A stretch of 64,000 nt of DNA from a virus. The translations under genes and the position numbers were made by a program. The stretch is from positions 1-64,000 of IMG/VR virus record IMGVR_UViG_3300020438_000029; one strand, written 5' to 3'. Position 1 is the first letter of the stretch. Each line of letters opens with the position of its first letter. The notes under the pieces were generated by a model. It did not search any database. It was not told where the DNA came from and saw nothing but the letters and a program-made list of their open reading frames with translations. Below, one piece after another: positions 50,061 through 58,400 of this stretch.

Positions 50061-52505
50061 TTAACCAAGTACTATGGCGTAAATATCGACTAATTCTTTA
50101 AGCACTACGTCAGTAACTTCAGCGCCTTCACCAGCTGAACGCTGCCATTCTTCGCCGTTCCAAGTTTCGAGATATTCTTGGTCTGTGTTGTATCTAGTCT
50201 CGCCTTCGATTGGAGATGGGTTTTGTTGTGCTTCTGTTCCGACCGGAATAACTAAGCCAGTCGAACCGCCAAATTTTACATAACCATTATTAGTTGTAGA
50301 CAGTGTTAAATTATTAGCCGATGTATTGTAAAATGTACTATTTTTTAAATCAAAGTCATATACATCTACTACATTTGTAGCTGTAGTTCTTTTAAGTTCT
50401 AGATCTGACTGTGAAAGTGTTGTCGTTACTAAATTATTGTCAAACAATATATCGCCAGTTGATAGTCCGTGTAAATTAGTACTATTACTGTCAATGGAGC
50501 CTACTTGTGCGCCAGCAGCTCTGAGAATTATAGTATTATTAGTATCGTGTGTATCTATACTTTCTTGCCTATCGCTTGAATATATACCACCTAAACTTAA
50601 ATTACCTGAAGAATAACCTTCGTATAAATTTGAATCTGTATTATATCTAATATCAGCTTGTAAGTTATTTCTTTGTATATCTGTACCATTACTTAGAATT
50701 AAAGAAACATTATTATCTGTATTAAATAATCCAGTAACCGGAGATAGTGTTAAATCTCCATCAATAGTAGTTATTGTATTTCCGTTAATTCTAATATTGC
50801 CTACATCAACTTTTGATCCATCAATAAATGATCTTTCAAGACCGTTGCGCACTGTTATAGAACCAATACCACTAAAGTCAATTGTACTAGCATCAATGCT
50901 TGTTGAACCAGTTTCAAAATCTACAAAGAAGTTGTCTCCAACTTTAAATGTACCGTCTGCATCAGTTGTTGTGTAATATATATTTCCAGAATTTAATTCA
51001 GTAACTTCGTTTGCTGTAACAGTAAGTGTTCTATCATTTGATACATCTTTTCCTACGCCAATATAAGCAAAATTATGTCCTATTAGATACATTAGTGTAT
51101 TTGCGCCATCTGCTTCTGCACCTTTAGTGCCATACACATTTGCCGAGCCTATTGATCTTATTTCTGCACCAAATGTTGTGCCGTCGTTAGCTTTACCAGC
51201 AGTTCCGTTTGTTGCATACAATCCTCTATTAGCAAAGTATGTAAAGCTGTTTAGCCATTCTACTCTAACGCCATTTGTCATTGTAATACAATCTACGCCA
51301 GGGGTAATGAATGTAGCTGAATGGAAAAGCATACTAGCTTCTCTAGTACTAGACCCTGTTGATGCTCCATCAATTAAAGCACCTTTGCCTGCATCGCCTT
51401 GATCAAAACCTCTTGGGTCATTGGCACTTACAACACTACCTTTTGTAATAACTGTTATGTTTCTAATATACGGAGAGCGGTCTGTAATTATTGTATTAGC
51501 AGCAAAAGTAAACGCATGTCCTGGGCTATAAAAATCTTTAATTGTAAGATTTTCAATTGTAACATTTTGATTCATTTCAAATGCATTGTTTGTATTTGTT
51601 CCAGCTGTAGGTTTAATAATACAGTTTCTAATATCTTCGCCTGATATAGTAACTCTTTCAGGAACAACTAAAGGAAATATTTCTTCGTATTCTCCCGGAT
51701 AAACATGAATAGTTACTGGACCTTGTGTACTTGCATCAACTACACTAAGAGCATGTGACAATGTACGGAATGCTCCGTGTTGATGATCACCGACATTAGT
51801 ATTACTACCAAGTGTGCTTACATAAAATATGTTGCCTTGGCGCCTTGACAGAGCTGTACTTTCTACAATCACATTATCTACAAATGTTGACGTACCGTTT
51901 AATAAGTTACTGTAAATTGCATTCCATCGTTTTGTCTGCGATCCTAACGCATTTGCATTTGAAGAGTTTGGTAAGATGTCGCTATTAACATCAGCAGCAA
52001 ACGTAACATTATCGTTATTGTCGTCACCTAAAGTTAGATCGCCTGCAAATGTTATATTACCAGTTGAATGTATACTACCGGTCGAATTCCAAGAGCTTTG
52101 GATTTCAATAGTTCCTGTTCCGTTTGGTCTTAGTTCTATATTAGTATTGTCTGTGGTTGACGAAAGTTCATTGGCATCAAATTTTAAATTTTCAGTTTCA
52201 ATTCCTGTTGCAAAGATATCACCTGTTGAATTTAAGTTAATAGTATTTTCAACTAACTGAGTTATTGCATTACCTTGCAATTCAAAACTACCTAAGTTAA
52301 ATGTACCAGTTGTTATTGCATTAGTTGTTCTAATTGGAGAAATTGTAGTAAGTACATCAGGACTTGCCATCGATGTAGTATTAATACCAATTCGATCATT
52401 ATTAACGTCTAGATAAAGTAAATCGTTTTCAAATGCAAGATCAATACCTTGACGTTCAAGATTACTTTTAAGTACGCCACCACCAATTCTACCTACTTGC
52501 GACAT
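50061..52505 (-). CDS. Modular fibre/virion protein (814 residues), paralogue of the 1110-residue protein
   Basis: A beta-rich virion protein that shares its N-terminal region (VGRIGGGVLKSNLERQGIDLAFENDLLYLDV), the DPRGFDQGDAGKGALIDG region, the VRVEWLNSFTYFANRG landmark and the C-terminal ETRYNTDQEYLETWNGEEW module with the 1110-residue protein. It lacks that protein's LamG insertion. Beta-helix-like repeats (ITFAGDLTLGDDNNDNVTFAADVNSDI) and right-handed-helix-type segments dominate. The C-terminus ends LKELVDIYAIVLG. It has a late promoter inside an inverted repeat and a GAGGGAAA Shine-Dalgarno. Probable long tail fibre or appendage component; the exact place in the virion is unknown. Confidence 0.83.
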   Translation of the reverse strand: MSQVGRIGGGVLKSNLERQGIDLAFENDLLYLDVNNDRIGINTTSMASPDVLTTISPIRTTNAITTGTFNLGSFELQGNAITQLVENTINLNSTGDIFATGIETENLKFDANELSSTTDNTNIELRPNGTGTIEIQSSWNSTGSIHSTGNITFAGDLTLGDDNNDNVTFAADVNSDILPNSSNANALGSQTKRWNAIYSNLLNGTSTFVDNVIVESTALSRRQGNIFYVSTLGSNTNVGDHQHGAFRTLSHALSVVDASTQGPVTIHVYPGEYEEIFPLVVPERVTISGEDIRNCIIKPTAGTNTNNAFEMNQNVTIENLTIKDFYSPGHAFTFAANTIITDRSPYIRNITVITKGSVVSANDPRGFDQGDAGKGALIDGASTGSSTREASMLFHSATFITPGVDCITMTNGVRVEWLNSFTYFANRGLYATNGTAGKANDGTTFGAEIRSIGSANVYGTKGAEADGANTLMYLIGHNFAYIGVGKDVSNDRTLTVTANEVTELNSGNIYYTTTDADGTFKVGDNFFVDFETGSTSIDASTIDFSGIGSITVRNGLERSFIDGSKVDVGNIRINGNTITTIDGDLTLSPVTGLFNTDNNVSLILSNGTDIQRNNLQADIRYNTDSNLYEGYSSGNLSLGGIYSSDRQESIDTHDTNNTIILRAAGAQVGSIDSNSTNLHGLSTGDILFDNNLVTTTLSQSDLELKRTTATNVVDVYDFDLKNSTFYNTSANNLTLSTTNNGYVKFGGSTGLVIPVGTEAQQNPSPIEGETRYNTDQEYLETWNGEEWQRSAGEGAEVTDVVLKELVDIYAIVLG

Positions 52506-52517
52506 TTTATTTTCCCT

Positions 52518-52545
52518 CTTTGACTAATGTATTTATTTGTCAAAG
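52518..52545 (-). promoter_or_regulatory. Late promoter AATAAATA (52530-52537) flanked by a 7-bp inverted repeat
   Basis: The minus strand reads AATAAATA 24 nt before the ATG at 52505. CTTTGAC at 52518-52524 and GTCAAAG at 52539-52545 form a perfect inverted repeat on either side of it, so the motif lies in the loop of a possible hairpin or between operator half-sites. Confidence 0.55.
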
Positions 52546-53219
52546 TTATGTAATACTGTAATGTCTTTTCCAAAAGGTGGCGGGGATGTAAATCTTAGAT
52601 AGTGTCCTGTTGCTCTTACTTGCCCGGTTCCTGTAGGTGCGACATTATTCATGCTGAATACTGTATCTACGGCATTAGAAGCTGCGCCTAGCAACGTAAA
52701 ATCTGTAGTTCCAACAGTTGTTATTTTATACTCTGTGCCCTGTGTTGCTGTTGTTACATCAATTTCTCCACCTAAGTCACTTGCTGGAGGATTTTGTATT
52801 ATAGTATAGTTAGTTGTTGCTATTTGAAAAACGTTTTCAACAAATACTAAAATGTGCTTTTCTTGAGAAGGCGCAAATAAAGTATTGTTTGCTAATTTGC
52901 CAAATATAATATTAGTTGCATCGGCACCTGTTAGTGTTTGTTGAACAATCCCTGGATCTCTATTAGGTTCTTTAAATCTTATATTTCTCCAAGATCCATT
53001 TTGATATGCTTCAAATTGTTCGGTTGATGTGTTATATCTAAGTTGTCCTTCAGTCTGTGCTGTTGCAATACCCGATTCGCTTGGACGTTCAGATGTTGCG
53101 CCTTTAGGTACTAATAATGCACGTTCGCTATCAACAATTACTTGATCATCAATGTCGTACTGTACACCTTTTCCGGCAATACTTCTTAGGTTAGTAGTCT
53201 GGCGCTTTATTAATCTCAT
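52533..53219 (-). CDS. Fibre-cluster virion protein with TTDFT module (228 residues)
   Basis: A beta-rich protein beginning MRLIKRQTTNLRSIAGKGVQYDID. It contains a GQLRYNTSTEQFEAYQNGSWRNI module, which is the same unit seen in the C-terminal parts of the 814- and 1110-residue proteins. It also has a YKITTVGTTDFTLLGAASN module followed by GTGQVRATG near the C-terminus. The ATG overlaps the preceding stop (TAATG), so it is coupled to the 175-residue gene. Probably a fibre or baseplate-fibre connector; function not established. Confidence 0.78.
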   Translation of the reverse strand: MRLIKRQTTNLRSIAGKGVQYDIDDQVIVDSERALLVPKGATSERPSESGIATAQTEGQLRYNTSTEQFEAYQNGSWRNIRFKEPNRDPGIVQQTLTGADATNIIFGKLANNTLFAPSQEKHILVFVENVFQIATTNYTIIQNPPASDLGGEIDVTTATQGTEYKITTVGTTDFTLLGAASNAVDTVFSMNNVAPTGTGQVRATGHYLRFTSPPPFGKDITVLHNFDK

Positions 53220-53746
53220 TATACTTCCAAATAGCTTACAGTTGCTGATAATACTGTGTATCTTGACAACCGTGCTGTGCCCGATCCTGCACCTGCGCCA
53301 GTTGCTATAAAAATTGTATTAGGATTATTATCAGCTGCACCCAGTGTTGTAAAATCTGTAGTCCCAGCAGAAACAATCGTATATTCTTTTCCAGCTACAA
53401 AACTACCAGCACTAATAGACGGTCCTACATATTCTGGTTCAGATTGAAATCTAATTTTGTCGCCTTCGTCAAGAACAATTTTTTCATTATCAAATGTAAA
53501 TGTTTCACCAGCTGGTAATTCTAAGTTATTAATAACTCTAGTTACAAAGTTGTCTGTTGCGTCACCTTGTGGTACAATGTGTATATCGAATTGGGCAGTT
53601 GTTGAGCCGTTATTACAAACTAAAATATTTGTAATAGCATATGTTTTATTCTGTGGCACTCCACCTGCATACGCACCAGGATTGTCTCCGTCTGGGTCTA
53701 ATATGTCTACGTATGTTTGTCTTAATTGTGCGTTTTTAATTGCCAT
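53219..53746 (-). CDS. Fibre-cluster virion protein with TTDFT module (175 residues)
   Basis: The N-terminal 105 residues form a beta sandwich (YAITNILVCNNGSTTAQFDIHIV, LELPAGETFTFDNEKIVLDEGDKI) like those in the 105- and 109-residue proteins of this cluster. Residues about 115-160 are an inserted module YTIVSAGTTDFTTLGAADN then ATGAGAGSGTARL. The last strand of the sandwich (YTVLSATVSYLEV) resumes after it. The Shine-Dalgarno is AAGGAAAC. The role is probably a small connector in the fibre or baseplate. Confidence 0.78.
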   Translation of the reverse strand: MAIKNAQLRQTYVDILDPDGDNPGAYAGGVPQNKTYAITNILVCNNGSTTAQFDIHIVPQGDATDNFVTRVINNLELPAGETFTFDNEKIVLDEGDKIRFQSEPEYVGPSISAGSFVAGKEYTIVSAGTTDFTTLGAADNNPNTIFIATGAGAGSGTARLSRYTVLSATVSYLEV

Positions 53747-53755
53747 TTTGTTTCC

Positions 53756-54793
53756 TTAAAATAACATGCTGAATAGCAGTGATCTATTTTTACTTATTAA
53801 TTCATCTCGTGTTTGTTCTTTGTTTACAAAAAACAACCCTGTTTTTCCGTTAGATTGATCTGAAGCATATAATTTAATACCTTCACTAGTATATAACGGT
53901 TCTAAATTTTCAGGTGATATATCATCTACACCTGGAACACTTGTTAGTACTAATGAATCTTCAATCTTAACTCCGCCAACACCTGGTGCCCTAAGAACTA
54001 AATCAGCATCACTTGCTAGTGTTTCAATAGTAGTTCCTGCAACTCTTATTTGATCAAATTCCCAACGGTCAGCATACAATTGCGAAACTGTATTATTATC
54101 TATTGCGAATTTTATTACACTTGGATTACTTGTTGTTTCTTCGTCTTCAATAGTAATACTAGTAACTGATAACGATCCGTCGCCAATTTGACTTAAGAAA
54201 ACATTAGCAAAGTTATATGCAACATAATCTGCTACACCTTGTACATTAGTTAGTGCATCTGGATTTCTTAATGCTCCGTTAATGTTGCCACTAATATCAT
54301 ATTCAAATGTACCGTATTCATAGTTAACTACGTTTTGAACAGAAACTGTAGGTGCTGCTCCTGTACCCGTTGATGGATTTCCTGGAGTTAGTAATAGAGA
54401 TGCTCCGCCGGTGTCTAATCCGCTTGTTCTAAGTTTTTGTAAATTGCTATCTTGATCATAAATTATAAATCCGCTTATATCTTCATCATATCCAAAATAT
54501 ACATTAGCAATACTTCCTCGATTAATTTCTAATCCAGAAAATTTCTCAGTTCCTTGAATTCCGTTTGATCCGTCATCACCCTGGTTAAGTGTAATAACTC
54601 TATCTGTAATAACAGTATCAGTAGTTTCTAGTCTTGTAAAGTTGCCTTCAACTACTAAATCACCGGTAACAAAAACTGTTCCTGCTGCAACACCAGTGTT
54701 CAGTTTTATATAGCCACCTGATTGAACGGATACTGTATAGTTTCCGCTATTGAGTGCGCCCGGCGTTCCTGCTACGTTAAGATATTTTGACAT
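53756..54793 (-). CDS. Fibre-cluster virion protein (345 residues)
   Basis: A beta-helix-type protein starting MSKYLNVAGTPGALNSGNYTVSVQSGGYIKLNT. It has a VVEGNFTRLETTDTVITDRVITLNQGD strand run, and an IRVAGTTIETLASDADLVLRAPGVGG unit matching similar units in the 814- and 1110-residue proteins. The C-terminal 50 residues are charged and helical (NKEQTRDELISKNRSLLF). It is the first gene of the fibre cluster after a terminator, with an AGGA Shine-Dalgarno. Probably the capsid-distal start of the fibre operon; the function is unproven. Confidence 0.77.
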   Translation of the reverse strand: MSKYLNVAGTPGALNSGNYTVSVQSGGYIKLNTGVAAGTVFVTGDLVVEGNFTRLETTDTVITDRVITLNQGDDGSNGIQGTEKFSGLEINRGSIANVYFGYDEDISGFIIYDQDSNLQKLRTSGLDTGGASLLLTPGNPSTGTGAAPTVSVQNVVNYEYGTFEYDISGNINGALRNPDALTNVQGVADYVAYNFANVFLSQIGDGSLSVTSITIEDEETTSNPSVIKFAIDNNTVSQLYADRWEFDQIRVAGTTIETLASDADLVLRAPGVGGVKIEDSLVLTSVPGVDDISPENLEPLYTSEGIKLYASDQSNGKTGLFFVNKEQTRDELISKNRSLLFSMLF

Positions 54794-54808
54794 TCTTTAA
54801 TCCTATTT

Positions 54809-54840
54809 AAAAAAGTATATGGGGGAACTTAATCCCCCAT
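54809..54840 (-). terminator. Intrinsic terminator between capsid-side and fibre genes
   Basis: On the minus strand ATGGGGG pairs with CCCCCAT around an 8-nt loop and is followed by ATAC and six T. It lies 8 bp after the stop of the 134-residue gene. Confidence 0.85.
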
Positions 54841-54848
54841 AACTAATC

Positions 54849-55253
54849 TTAGTCAGCTTCAAAATCGTCTGCGCCAGTGAAATCATCAGCTGTACCAGCT
54901 TCTTCCATTTCAACTGCATTGTCATCAACTGCATCACTGAAGTTCCAAGCAATACTTGTGCCTGTGTCAAGTGTTACTTTACGTCCTGCAATTTTAGTAA
55001 CTTGACGAGCTGTTCCGCCATCGTCTTTTACAGTAATTGTCATTTCGCCTGCTACTAAAGTACCTTGTGCTTTATCAACTAAAGTACAATCCATTGTATT
55101 AGTACCATCATAGCAACGGAACTTTTTAGATCCTAATTGCTTTACAATCCAGCCGTTTGCTTCTGCTTGGCCTGTAGCACGAAAACGTACTTTAATTTCG
55201 TTGCCGTCTGCTGTCGGCTCTCCGAAAAATCTTTTATTAATTGGTCTTCCCAT
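54849..55253 (-). CDS. Small virion protein downstream of the capsid gene
   Basis: A 134-residue protein starting MGRPINKRFFGEPTADGNEI. It has a beta-rich core with two cysteines and a C-terminal acidic tail (DAVDDNAVEMEEAGTADDFTGADDFEAD). It stands alone between a structured leader with a late promoter on one side and a terminator on the other, so its dose can be set separately, as is common for decoration or abundant small virion proteins. No family is recognised by me; marine T4-like phages carry similar proteins after gp23. Confidence 0.77.
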   Translation of the reverse strand: MGRPINKRFFGEPTADGNEIKVRFRATGQAEANGWIVKQLGSKKFRCYDGTNTMDCTLVDKAQGTLVAGEMTITVKDDGGTARQVTKIAGRKVTLDTGTSIAWNFSDAVDDNAVEMEEAGTADDFTGADDFEAD

Positions 55254-55282
55254 TTGTTTTCTCCTATAAAAAGTAGTCCTAT

Positions 55283-55330
55283 GCCCGTTCTATGGGCTAC
55301 GCTGTGGTGCAGCATAAGTCCGCCTTGCGG
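55283..55330 (-). promoter_or_regulatory. Three adjacent hairpins in the leader of the 134-residue gene
   Basis: In minus-strand order: CCGC-AAG-GCGG (55320-55330), TATGCTG-CACCA-CAGCGTA (55298-55316, one G-T pair) and GCCC-ATAGAAC-GGGC (55283-55297). The last two abut with no gap and could stack. None has a U tract, so they are not terminators. They lie in a leader of about 90 nt. Confidence 0.6.
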
Positions 55331-55348
55331 CTCGCTATCTGACATTAG

Positions 55349-55356
55349 TATTTATC
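55349..55356 (-). promoter_or_regulatory. Late promoter motif GATAAATA
   Basis: The minus strand reads GATAAATA 95 nt before the ATG at 55253, just after the two gp23 terminators. It starts the transcript that carries the three-hairpin leader. Confidence 0.6.
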
Positions 55357-55365
55357 AAATAAGAA

Positions 55366-55397
55366 AAAAGCTCAACACAGTTAAGTATTGAGCTTTT
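55366..55397 (-). terminator. Second intrinsic terminator after gp23
   Basis: A perfect 10-bp stem (AAAAGCTCAA paired with TTGAGCTTTT) with a 12-nt loop and flanking A/T runs. On the minus strand it is followed by a T run. Confidence 0.75.
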
Positions 55398-55408
55398 AAT
55401 ATTAAAGT

Positions 55409-55436
55409 CAAAAAAATAGGCCCCGTAGGACCTATT
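55409..55436 (-). terminator. First intrinsic terminator after gp23
   Basis: On the minus strand AATAGGTCC pairs with GGGCCTATT (one G-T pair) around a TACG loop, followed by seven T. Its core resembles the terminator at 2639-2665. Two terminators in tandem fit the very high transcription expected of the capsid gene. Confidence 0.88.
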
Positions 55437-55457
55437 TTCTGTTTAGTAAAACTAAAC

Positions 55458-56633
55458 TTAGCTAAAGCTAACTGCTGTGTCAGTAATGTCTACTTTACCC
55501 AAGTAGTCAGCTGCGTTACCAAGCGATGACGCAGTGTTATTCAACTCAACATATCCATAACGTGTCATGAATGATACTGTTGGTTCGAATGTACCTGGAT
55601 CCAATACAACTCCTGAGCTCATTAGCGGAATATATGGGCAATAGAATGCTGCCGCATCTGATTCGCTTGAACCTTTGTAGCCGATTAGTACCGCTGAATC
55701 ATCAGCAGCATAAGTGTTTACATACACTTTCATAGCGTTGTTCAAAGTACCAACCATCTTAGTGTTAGTTGGAGCTTCAAAAGCACCTTCAGTTGTACGT
55801 GCAAACGCTGAAGTTGTAGCAGATTGTAGGATTGTTAACGCGAATGGCGATACAACAGCCCAGTTACCTGCACCTCTACGTGTGCGCTGTGCAATCAAGT
55901 TACTTACGCGGTTGATCTGCACTGCCAATGCGGCATGCTCGTCACCTACGAATGTAGCTGTACCTGAAACACCTGTTTGTACATATGTTTCAGCAGCAGC
56001 ACCAGCTAGTGTGTCTAAAGACGCTAGTACTTCTTGATCGATTTCAGCAGTAATCTCTTGTGCTAATGCAGCCATGATTTCTGCTTCAACGTCAATACCG
56101 TGCATAGACTGTGCGTCTTGTGCAGCTTCAAACGTCCAGCGAGCTGACAACTTACGTGTCTTAGCTTCAACTGTCTGCTTCAAGATTTGAATTGACATTC
56201 TGTTGCCTGCTTCACCTTCAAGTGCTGCTGTTGCATCAGCTTTACCTGATGTAGCATTACCTGAATATGCTTCAGCAATTTTGAATGGGCTTAGAGCCTC
56301 TTCGCCTGCTGTTGCACCTGATGCGCCTGCGCCTACTGTGTCTGAATAACGAACACGTAGAGTGTGGATTTGACCCACAGGACCAGTCATTGGTTGTACG
56401 CCTACTAACTCGTTAGCAATAACGGTTGGCATTACACGTCTGATCACTGGAAGGATCACACGATTTAGTGTTGCGACATTACCCGCACTTGTTGCACCAG
56501 CTGTAGCACTCTCTGACAAGTACTTGCGGGTGTTTTCTAGCGTAGCAGCCATAACAGACTTCTTGTTGCCTTGCAAGCCTTCAAGAAGAGCAGTTTTGGT
56601 GTCTACCCAGCGGCTTTCTAATAGTTCTGACAT
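55458..56633 (-). CDS. gp23: Major capsid protein (T4 gp23-like)
   Basis: The main head shell protein, an HK97-fold subunit. The N-terminal 65 residues are a scaffold-side delta region expected to be removed by the gp21 protease. The conserved core has NRVILPVIRRVMPTVIANELVGVQPMTGPVGQIHTLRVRYSD, then MSIQILKQTVEAKTRKLSARWTFEAAQD, a typical gp23 signature, and a GRxGYVELN-like end (MTRYGYVELNN). At 391 residues it is shorter than T4 gp23 (521). Two ATG codons are adjacent; the second (56633) has the better spacing of 6 nt to AAGGAG, the first (56636) only 3. It lies between scaffold gp22 and a double terminator. Confidence 0.96.
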   Translation of the reverse strand: MSELLESRWVDTKTALLEGLQGNKKSVMAATLENTRKYLSESATAGATSAGNVATLNRVILPVIRRVMPTVIANELVGVQPMTGPVGQIHTLRVRYSDTVGAGASGATAGEEALSPFKIAEAYSGNATSGKADATAALEGEAGNRMSIQILKQTVEAKTRKLSARWTFEAAQDAQSMHGIDVEAEIMAALAQEITAEIDQEVLASLDTLAGAAAETYVQTGVSGTATFVGDEHAALAVQINRVSNLIAQRTRRGAGNWAVVSPFALTILQSATTSAFARTTEGAFEAPTNTKMVGTLNNAMKVYVNTYAADDSAVLIGYKGSSESDAAAFYCPYIPLMSSGVVLDPGTFEPTVSFMTRYGYVELNNTASSLGNAADYLGKVDITDTAVSFS

Positions 56634-56647
56634 CATTATCTCCTTAA

Positions 56648-57748
56648 TTATAATCCAGCAAGACGTTTAATATCAACTACATTACTGATTGATTCTTCGT
56701 CTGCTTTAGTTGCTGTCATTGTTTCTTCTCTGTTGCCTGTAATTTCTTTGCCTTCTGTAATTGCTGCCTTACGCTTTGCTGGAGTATTTCCGTCGATAAC
56801 CGATGGTAAGTACTTGTCAAAAGACTTTTGTAGTCTAGTGGTTTGTACTGATTCCAGTAAGTCTGTCATAATCTCGCGCTGATCGTTGCTCAAAGGAGCA
56901 ATCAGTTCGTTCATAATCTTTTCTCTTTTTGCTGTTTCAACTAAACGTTGCTTTTCAACGTTAACTGATTCAGCTAAAGTTTTTGCCTTTGTTGCAAATG
57001 CTTTTGCTTCTACAAGTTGCTTGTCTTTAATATCAACAACTTTAAGAAGTTTAGCTACTTCTGAATTCTCATTCAAGTGGCTAGTTGTATACTCTCCTGC
57101 AAATGCTTCAAAGATTTTACGACCAAAATCGTTTCTTCGTGCTGCGTCAATATCTTCTTTAAGTGAAGTAATTTCAGTTTTAAGTGAGTTACCAACCATT
57201 TCAGATACTGCTGTAGCACTTCTTTCAATAAAATCAGTTTTAACTTTATTGAAGTGTGTCTTAGCTTCGCGTACTAAACGTACTTTAGTTTCTGCTAAGT
57301 CTTTCTTGTCTTCATAGAACTCAGAAATTTCATTAGACAGGGCGTCTACTACAAACTCTTCTAACTGGCTATAACTTTCAGCCAGTGCAGCTTTGTCTGC
57401 TCGTAGTTCTTTGATTTCTGCTGCTAAATTTTCAGCAACAAAACCTTTTAGAAGATCTGCATTTTCACGCATTGCAACAGCATACTTCGCTTTTGCTTCT
57501 GCTAAACCTTTACGGTCTTCTTGAAATTCTGCAATCTCTTCTGCAAGACGCTCAGAAAGCATTGAGTCAATAGCTTCAACCATAGTTGATTTATCATGCT
57601 CATACTTCTGTGCAAATTCTTCACGAAGTTCAGCAGCTACTTGCTGCTTATTTTCAGAAACCTTTGCGGTCCACGCCTCTTCTAACTCAGCCCTGATTTC
57701 CTCTGAAACAACATCATTTTCAAACAGTGTTTTCAGTGCATCAATCAT
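56648..57748 (-). CDS. gp22: Prohead scaffold protein (T4 gp22-like)
   Basis: The main component of the internal core that shapes the prohead and is degraded by gp21. The 366 residues are almost entirely charged and helical, with coiled-coil character, and include internal repeats of the type E-I-x-E-F-x-E-D-x-K-x-L-A-E-x-K at about residues 72-90, 110-120 and 142-155. T4 gp22 is 269 residues. The gene lies between gp21 and gp23, as in T4, with a clear AGGAGA Shine-Dalgarno. Confidence 0.9.
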   Translation of the reverse strand: MIDALKTLFENDVVSEEIRAELEEAWTAKVSENKQQVAAELREEFAQKYEHDKSTMVEAIDSMLSERLAEEIAEFQEDRKGLAEAKAKYAVAMRENADLLKGFVAENLAAEIKELRADKAALAESYSQLEEFVVDALSNEISEFYEDKKDLAETKVRLVREAKTHFNKVKTDFIERSATAVSEMVGNSLKTEITSLKEDIDAARRNDFGRKIFEAFAGEYTTSHLNENSEVAKLLKVVDIKDKQLVEAKAFATKAKTLAESVNVEKQRLVETAKREKIMNELIAPLSNDQREIMTDLLESVQTTRLQKSFDKYLPSVIDGNTPAKRKAAITEGKEITGNREETMTATKADEESISNVVDIKRLAGL

Positions 57749-57763
57749 TGTGTTCTCCTAATT

Positions 57764-58381
57764 TCACTGGAGTTTACTGATTATACTAATCAGTGATTCC
57801 TTTAGATACTTTTGTGCCTTTGGGTCTTCTTTAGTAGCCTGTGCTAATTCATATGCCTTATATCCGCCTCTTGCATTCATAAGATGTTCATAAATGGGAG
57901 TAGGATATGCACCAGGAGCAGATGGTTGAGCAACTACGTCCACGGTAATAATTTCAAAGTCGGCAACGTTTCCGGTGCCGTCTACTTCACCAGAGCCCCT
58001 AGATGAAACACCTAGTTTAACACCTGCCTCGAGCATTGTTTTAACTAGTTGTCCCATCGGGGTTGGTAATATTTTTAACTTGCCGTAACCGTTGCTACCA
58101 TCCATCCAACATTCAGTTATCATATGGCTTACACGGTCAATGTTAATGTTAAGTCCTTCTGGATGATCAACTTCTCCGAGAGGAGTATAGCCGCCGCTAA
58201 TCTGATCATTGAGCGTTTTGACAGCCCTGCCGATTTCATCTACAGGATACACTCGCTGATTAGCATTACGAATACCGCCTTGGATAATAATACCTTTTAA
58301 ATAAAGGTCTTTACCCTCGTTAGCATTCTCTAATACTACGTTAGCTTGGTCAAATGTCAAATGCTCTCGTAAGTTTCTCAT
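57764..58381 (-). CDS. gp21: Prohead core protease (T4 gp21-like)
   Basis: The serine protease that matures the prohead by cleaving the scaffold and trimming gp23. The 205-residue protein has a GGIRNANQRVYP segment, the catalytic histidine in GEVDHPEGLNINIDRVSHMI (H73) and the catalytic serine in LGVSSRGSGEV (S126 or S127), followed by the DFEIITVDVVAQPSAPGAY strand of the family. The ATG at 58381 is preferred over a TTG three bases upstream because it lies about 8 nt after TAGGACC. It lies upstream of gp22 and gp23, in T4 order. Confidence 0.95.
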   Translation of the reverse strand: MRNLREHLTFDQANVVLENANEGKDLYLKGIIIQGGIRNANQRVYPVDEIGRAVKTLNDQISGGYTPLGEVDHPEGLNINIDRVSHMITECWMDGSNGYGKLKILPTPMGQLVKTMLEAGVKLGVSSRGSGEVDGTGNVADFEIITVDVVAQPSAPGAYPTPIYEHLMNARGGYKAYELAQATKEDPKAQKYLKESLISIISKLQ

Positions 58382-58400
58382 CAATTGGTCCTAACTACTT

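Noticed and set aside
55142-55345. 67-residue minus-strand frame starting 3 nt after the late motif at 55349
   Set aside because: The start spacing resembles the leaderless class, but the frame overlaps the well-supported 134-residue gene and runs through the hairpin leader. Codon use and composition are poor. I treat it as leader, at most a short leader peptide.
55254-55345. tRNA gene in the three-hairpin region
   Set aside because: No T-loop consensus, no acceptor stem joining the ends, and arm sizes do not fit a cloverleaf.
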